64,000 nt of DNA from a bacterium (GTDB taxonomy: Bacteria > Planctomycetota > Planctomycetia > Planctomycetales > Planctomycetaceae). The notes below the pieces were generated by a model. It was not told the DNA's origin. It did no database searches and saw only the letters and a program-made list of their open reading frames with translations. The DNA lies in NCBI GenBank assembly GCA_016125225.1, contig WGME01000010.1, positions 1 to 64,000 of the forward strand, in the 5' to 3' direction. A program made the position numbers and the translations under genes. Positions 60,958 through 64,000 of this stretch are shown here, piece by piece (the first letter of the stretch is position 1; each line of letters opens with the position of its first letter).

Positions 60958-62418
60958 TTAGAGATCTTTCGTTTCCGGTACGATGTAGGGAGCCCGATAT
61001 TCGCGGGTGAGCATGGGATTGGCCTTGTCCGCCAGTTCCCCGGAGAACGTTTCCGTGCCCGCCAGGGTCAGTTTCGGACCGAGCGTTATTTTGGTGCTCG
61101 CCGGATCGACTTGGTTGTCCTGCAGGTGCTTTAGGAAGCGGTCGAGCGTTTCGCCCGCTTCGGCATCACTCTGGAAGTGGTCGGTCAATTCCTGCGAGGA
61201 GCTGGGCTGACCCAGGCGGTAGGAAATGTTCCCCACATGACACAGCGCGCTCGACAAATGCCCTTCCAGAATGTCGGCGTTCAGATCTTCGACTTTCCGG
61301 CTGCGAACAGCTTTCACAAAGTTATCGAAGTGGTTCTGGTCGCCGCCCCCCATGAACTTGGAGACTTCGTTGCCATCTTTATCGTAGACCACGCCACCGT
61401 TATAGCTGGGGCTGACCATGTAGCCTTCACTGCCGTAGAAAATCACGCCGACTTTTGCCCCGCGGTAGTCGTCGGTCTTCAGTCCGCGAACTTCGAAAAC
61501 CAGTCGATTTCCCGACCCATACTCGTGAATGCAGACCTGAGTGTTCGCAGTTTCCCCGGCATCTTTGTAGCCAAAGCGGCCGCCGTAGCTGGTAACGGTA
61601 TCGCCGAGATCCATTTCTCCGAGACCCCAGCGGGCGATGTCCATCTGGTGGATGCCCTGGTTACCGAGATCGCCATTGCCGTAGTTCCACTGCCAGTGCC
61701 AATCGTAGTGCAACTTGGGACGGGTCAGTGTGTCCATGGCTGCCGGTCCGCACCACAGATCGTAGTTGATGCTGGCGGGAACATCGTAGTTGCCGGGAGC
61801 ACCGATGGGGCCGCGCGGCTTGTAACACAATCCCCGGGCCAGTTTCACCTCACCGAGTTTGCCCCCCTTGATGTAATCGATCGCTTCCCGCATGCCGGGA
61901 TTGGAGCGGCTTTGGGTGCCGGTCTGCACGATCTTGCCGTACTTCCGAGCGGCTTCCACGATGCGGCGGCCTTCGCTCACATTGTGACTGACCGGCTTTT
62001 CGACGTACACATCTTTGCCGGCTTGGATGGCCCAAATCGCAGAGAGGGCATGCCAGTGGTTCGGGGTCGCGATGCTGATGATGTCAATCGATTTGTCTTC
62101 GAAGCACTTCCGCATGTCGACGTAGATTTCGGGCTTGTAGCCGTAGGTCTTCTCAATGCCTTGCGAGACCCGCATCCCAACTGTCGCGTCGACATCGACA
62201 ATCGCGGCGATTTCACAGTCTTTGCGCTTTCCGAAGCCCGCAATATGGGAACCGCCGCGGCCATTCACGCCCACCACGGCGACCCGCAGCTTTTCATTGG
62301 GGCTGGACGACTGGGTTTCCTGAGCGAAAGCCGAGCGGGACAGGCCGGTGCTCATGGCGGCAGCCGCCGCAGCAAACAGCGAATCTTCGAGGAAATCGCG
62401 GCGAGATGAACGTGACAT
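60958..62418 (-). CDS. Tat-exported Gfo/Idh/MocA-family oxidoreductase
   Basis: 486 residues from ATG 62418. SSRRDFLEDSLFAAAAAAM is a twin-arginine signal (Arg6-Arg7). RVAVVGVNGRGGSHIAGF (about 46-63) is the NAD(P) Rossmann loop. VDVDATVGMRVS and ATPNHWHALSAIWAIQAGKDVYVEKPVSHNVSEG (Glu-Lys-Pro) are typical. It acts outside the cytoplasm on sugars or sugar derivatives. Such enzymes are abundant in planctomycetes; the substrate is unknown. Confidence 0.93.
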   Translation of the reverse strand: MSRSSRRDFLEDSLFAAAAAAMSTGLSRSAFAQETQSSSPNEKLRVAVVGVNGRGGSHIAGFGKRKDCEIAAIVDVDATVGMRVSQGIEKTYGYKPEIYVDMRKCFEDKSIDIISIATPNHWHALSAIWAIQAGKDVYVEKPVSHNVSEGRRIVEAARKYGKIVQTGTQSRSNPGMREAIDYIKGGKLGEVKLARGLCYKPRGPIGAPGNYDVPASINYDLWCGPAAMDTLTRPKLHYDWHWQWNYGNGDLGNQGIHQMDIARWGLGEMDLGDTVTSYGGRFGYKDAGETANTQVCIHEYGSGNRLVFEVRGLKTDDYRGAKVGVIFYGSEGYMVSPSYNGGVVYDKDGNEVSKFMGGGDQNHFDNFVKAVRSRKVEDLNADILEGHLSSALCHVGNISYRLGQPSSSQELTDHFQSDAEAGETLDRFLKHLQDNQVDPASTKITLGPKLTLAGTETFSGELADKANPMLTREYRAPYIVPETKDL

Positions 62419-62692
62419 GGGGTTCGTCCTCGGGTGGGTGAAGCGGTCGTTAAGCCGGCGATCAGCGCCGCTGGTGATGTTCCAGTCTTTAAGTTTACGC
62501 CCGGAACGGATCAACCTGCAACCATACATCTGTCGAAACAGATGTCAAAGGGGGATCATGGAGGCGGTCGGCTGCCTGTTTCTCCGCGGTTCGCAAGAAT
62601 GTTCACCCATCGCGATAGTTGGTCGTGAGTCGACAGTCGGGTATAGTTAAGGGGCGCACGACAGTCGCTCGTCCCTGCTGCAGAAAGAGATT

Positions 62693-64000
62693 ATGGCGGA
62701 CTTATTTCACGAGTGCGGGATCGTAGCGATCTATCACCTGCCTAACCGGGGGATCAGTCGCTTCGCTGCCGATGGTGATCCCGCGACCACATCTCGCCAT
62801 ATTCCGCGCTTGCTGCTGGAAATTCAGAACCGCGGTCAGCTCGCCGCCGGCATGACCAGTTACGACCCCGACCGGCTGGAACTGCTGCACACCCACAAGA
62901 ACGTTGGTCAGGTTACGGAAGTCTTTCACCTCAACCATCGTGAGCGGTTTGAAGATCTCATGAAATTGCAGCGGGGAATCGCTGCCATTGGGCATGTGCG
63001 TTATGCCACCTGCGGCGATGACGATGTCAATTACGCCCAGCCGTTTGAACGCAAACACATCGAAAAGTCGAAGTGGTTCAGCTTCGGCTTCAATGGGCAG
63101 TTGGCCAACTATACGGAACTGCGGGATGAGATCCTCACTCAGCAGGATTTTCATCTCTCGCGGAAAAACGACACTGAAATTCTGATGCACCTGATTGCCC
63201 AGCAGCTTTCAGGAGACAAGCGTCCCACGCCGCTGGAATTGCTGGGTCAACTCGCCAGGCGACTCGATGGGGCCTACAACATTGCCTACCTGAACGCGCA
63301 AGGCGACATGATTATTGCCCGCGATCCGTTGGGCATTCGGCCGCTGTGCTACGCCATCGACGGACCGATGTTCGCCGCGGCGAGTGAGAGCGTGGCTCTT
63401 GCCAATCTTGGCTTTCATAACGAAGACATCAAAGACCTGCCGCCCGGTCATGCGGTGATTATTCGCAAGGGGGAACTGTCGGTCGAGCAATATGCCCCTT
63501 CGCCCAAGCGAGCCCATTGCTTCTTCGAATGGATCTACTTCGCGAACGTGGCCAGTCGACTGGATGACCGCAGCGTTTATCTCACGCGGAAACGACTCGG
63601 GGAAGAGTTAGCCCGGCAGGAAGAGCTGGAAATTGACCGGGATCTGCACGACACCATTGTCGTGCCTGTGCCCGATACCGCCAAAGCCGCCGCCGATGCC
63701 ATGGCCCACGCCTTGCGGGTCCCCTGTGTCGAAGGGCTGATCCGTCAACGCTATATGGGGCGGACCTTCATAGAAGGGGGGGCCAATCGCGGCGAAAAAG
63801 TCCGCATGAAATACACGCCGCTGCCCGACGTGCTGGAGGGCAAACGGGTCTTGCTGGTGGAAGACACCATCGTACGGTCGACCACCATGAAGGCTTTGAT
63901 TCATCAGCTGCGCGACCGCGGCCGTGCGAAAGAAGTCCATGTGCGTGTGGCCTGTCCGCCGATCATCGCCCCGTGCTTCTATGGCATTGATATGTCGACG
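62693..64000 (+). CDS. purF: Amidophosphoribosyltransferase (3' truncated by the window)
   Basis: 436 codons from ATG 62693 to the window end, with no stop. It makes phosphoribosylamine from PRPP and glutamine, the first step of purine synthesis. [16 protein letters not shown] places the N-terminal nucleophile at Cys8, so a short propeptide is removed, as in the Bacillus-type enzymes. [15 protein letters not shown] and [16 protein letters not shown] are the glutaminase part. [16 protein letters not shown] is the PRPP loop. AAGAGA lies before ATG. Confidence 0.93.
   Translation, partial: MADLFHECGIVAIYHLPNRGISRFAADGDPATTSRHIPRLLLEIQNRGQLAAGMTSYDPDRLELLHTHKNVGQVTEVFHLNHRERFEDLMKLQRGIAAIGHVRYATCGDDDVNYAQPFERKHIEKSKWFSFGFNGQLANYTELRDEILTQQDFHLSRKNDTEILMHLIAQQLSGDKRPTPLELLGQLARRLDGAYNIAYLNAQGDMIIARDPLGIRPLCYAIDGPMFAAASESVALANLGFHNEDIKDLPPGHAVIIRKGELSVEQYAPSPKRAHCFFEWIYFANVASRLDDRSVYLTRKRLGEELARQEELEIDRDLHDTIVVPVPDTAKAAADAMAHALRVPCVEGLIRQRYMGRTFIEGGANRGEKVRMKYTPLPDVLEGKRVLLVEDTIVRSTTMKALIHQLRDRGRAKEVHVRVACPPIIAPCFYGIDMST

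Noticed and set aside
61177-62409. 410-codon open frame on the + strand
   Set aside because: It is antisense to the Gfo/Idh/MocA gene. The high GC of third positions explains the open frame.

Overview
The window comes from a planctomycete chromosome. The evidence is the gene content: a DUF1571 secreted protein, a Tat-exported Gfo/Idh/MocA oxidoreductase, an ECF sigma factor coupled to a membrane-anchored PQQ-propeller protein, a giant TPR protein and a six-domain S1. Many genes also lack a clear Shine-Dalgarno (SD) site. About 27 kb of a tailed prophage is joined at a tRNA-Pro gene to about 37 kb of ordinary chromosome. No database search was possible, so family names rest on motifs and on gene order.

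Prophage, 1-26983. The late operon on the + strand follows the HK97/lambda siphovirus order: large terminase, portal, prohead protease, major capsid protein, connector, head closure, gp10-like, Ig-like protein, a 903-residue chimera ending in tail-terminator-like domains, major tail protein, a G/GT pair joined by a textbook -1 frameshift signal, tape measure, and two distal tail genes. A block on the - strand (14501-18509) holds a beta-propeller protein, a tail-fibre-like protein, an unknown coiled-coil/Rossmann-like protein, a glycosyltransferase and a small unknown. A divergent control region at 18.51-18.85 kb separates it from a replication protein and two small genes. Next come an SPPW DNA methyltransferase and a partner (- strand), then an HTH protein, a ParB-like protein and a C5 methyltransferase (+ strand), and three small genes. 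Integrase, small terminase and lysis genes are not seen and may lie left of the window. Six iterated 9-bp repeats beside the tRNA-Pro 3' end look like an att arm.

Signals of the prophage. Five late genes and one - strand gene lack an SD but carry TACATA (once CACATA) 4-5 nt before ATG. Four other starts sit in RNA hairpins. A 15-bp dyad close to TTACAANNNTTGTAA recurs about eleven times from 1.8 to 22.6 kb, and I found none in the host part. The divergent switch has two sigma70-type promoters, three TTTGTGTCACAAA operators, and a leader RNA whose first hairpin is perfectly complementary to the loop of the next.

Host part, 26984-64000. tRNA-Pro and tRNA-His are followed by truB, a 1668-residue TPR protein with an embedded C39-like peptidase domain, an ABM-domain protein, an HlyD-type adaptor, an IrrE-like protein with an altered zinc motif, larC with a His-rich tail, and a sigma/anti-sigma-propeller pair. 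Then come three Flp-pilin-like genes (a fourth lies at 54.8-55.1 kb), a DUF1571 gene, panC, lgt, an EccC/EssC-like FtsK/SpoIIIE ATPase with a small helical partner, a DUF2237 gene, rpsA, a sigma70 factor, an ANL-type ligase, the Tat-exported oxidoreductase and a 3'-truncated purF.
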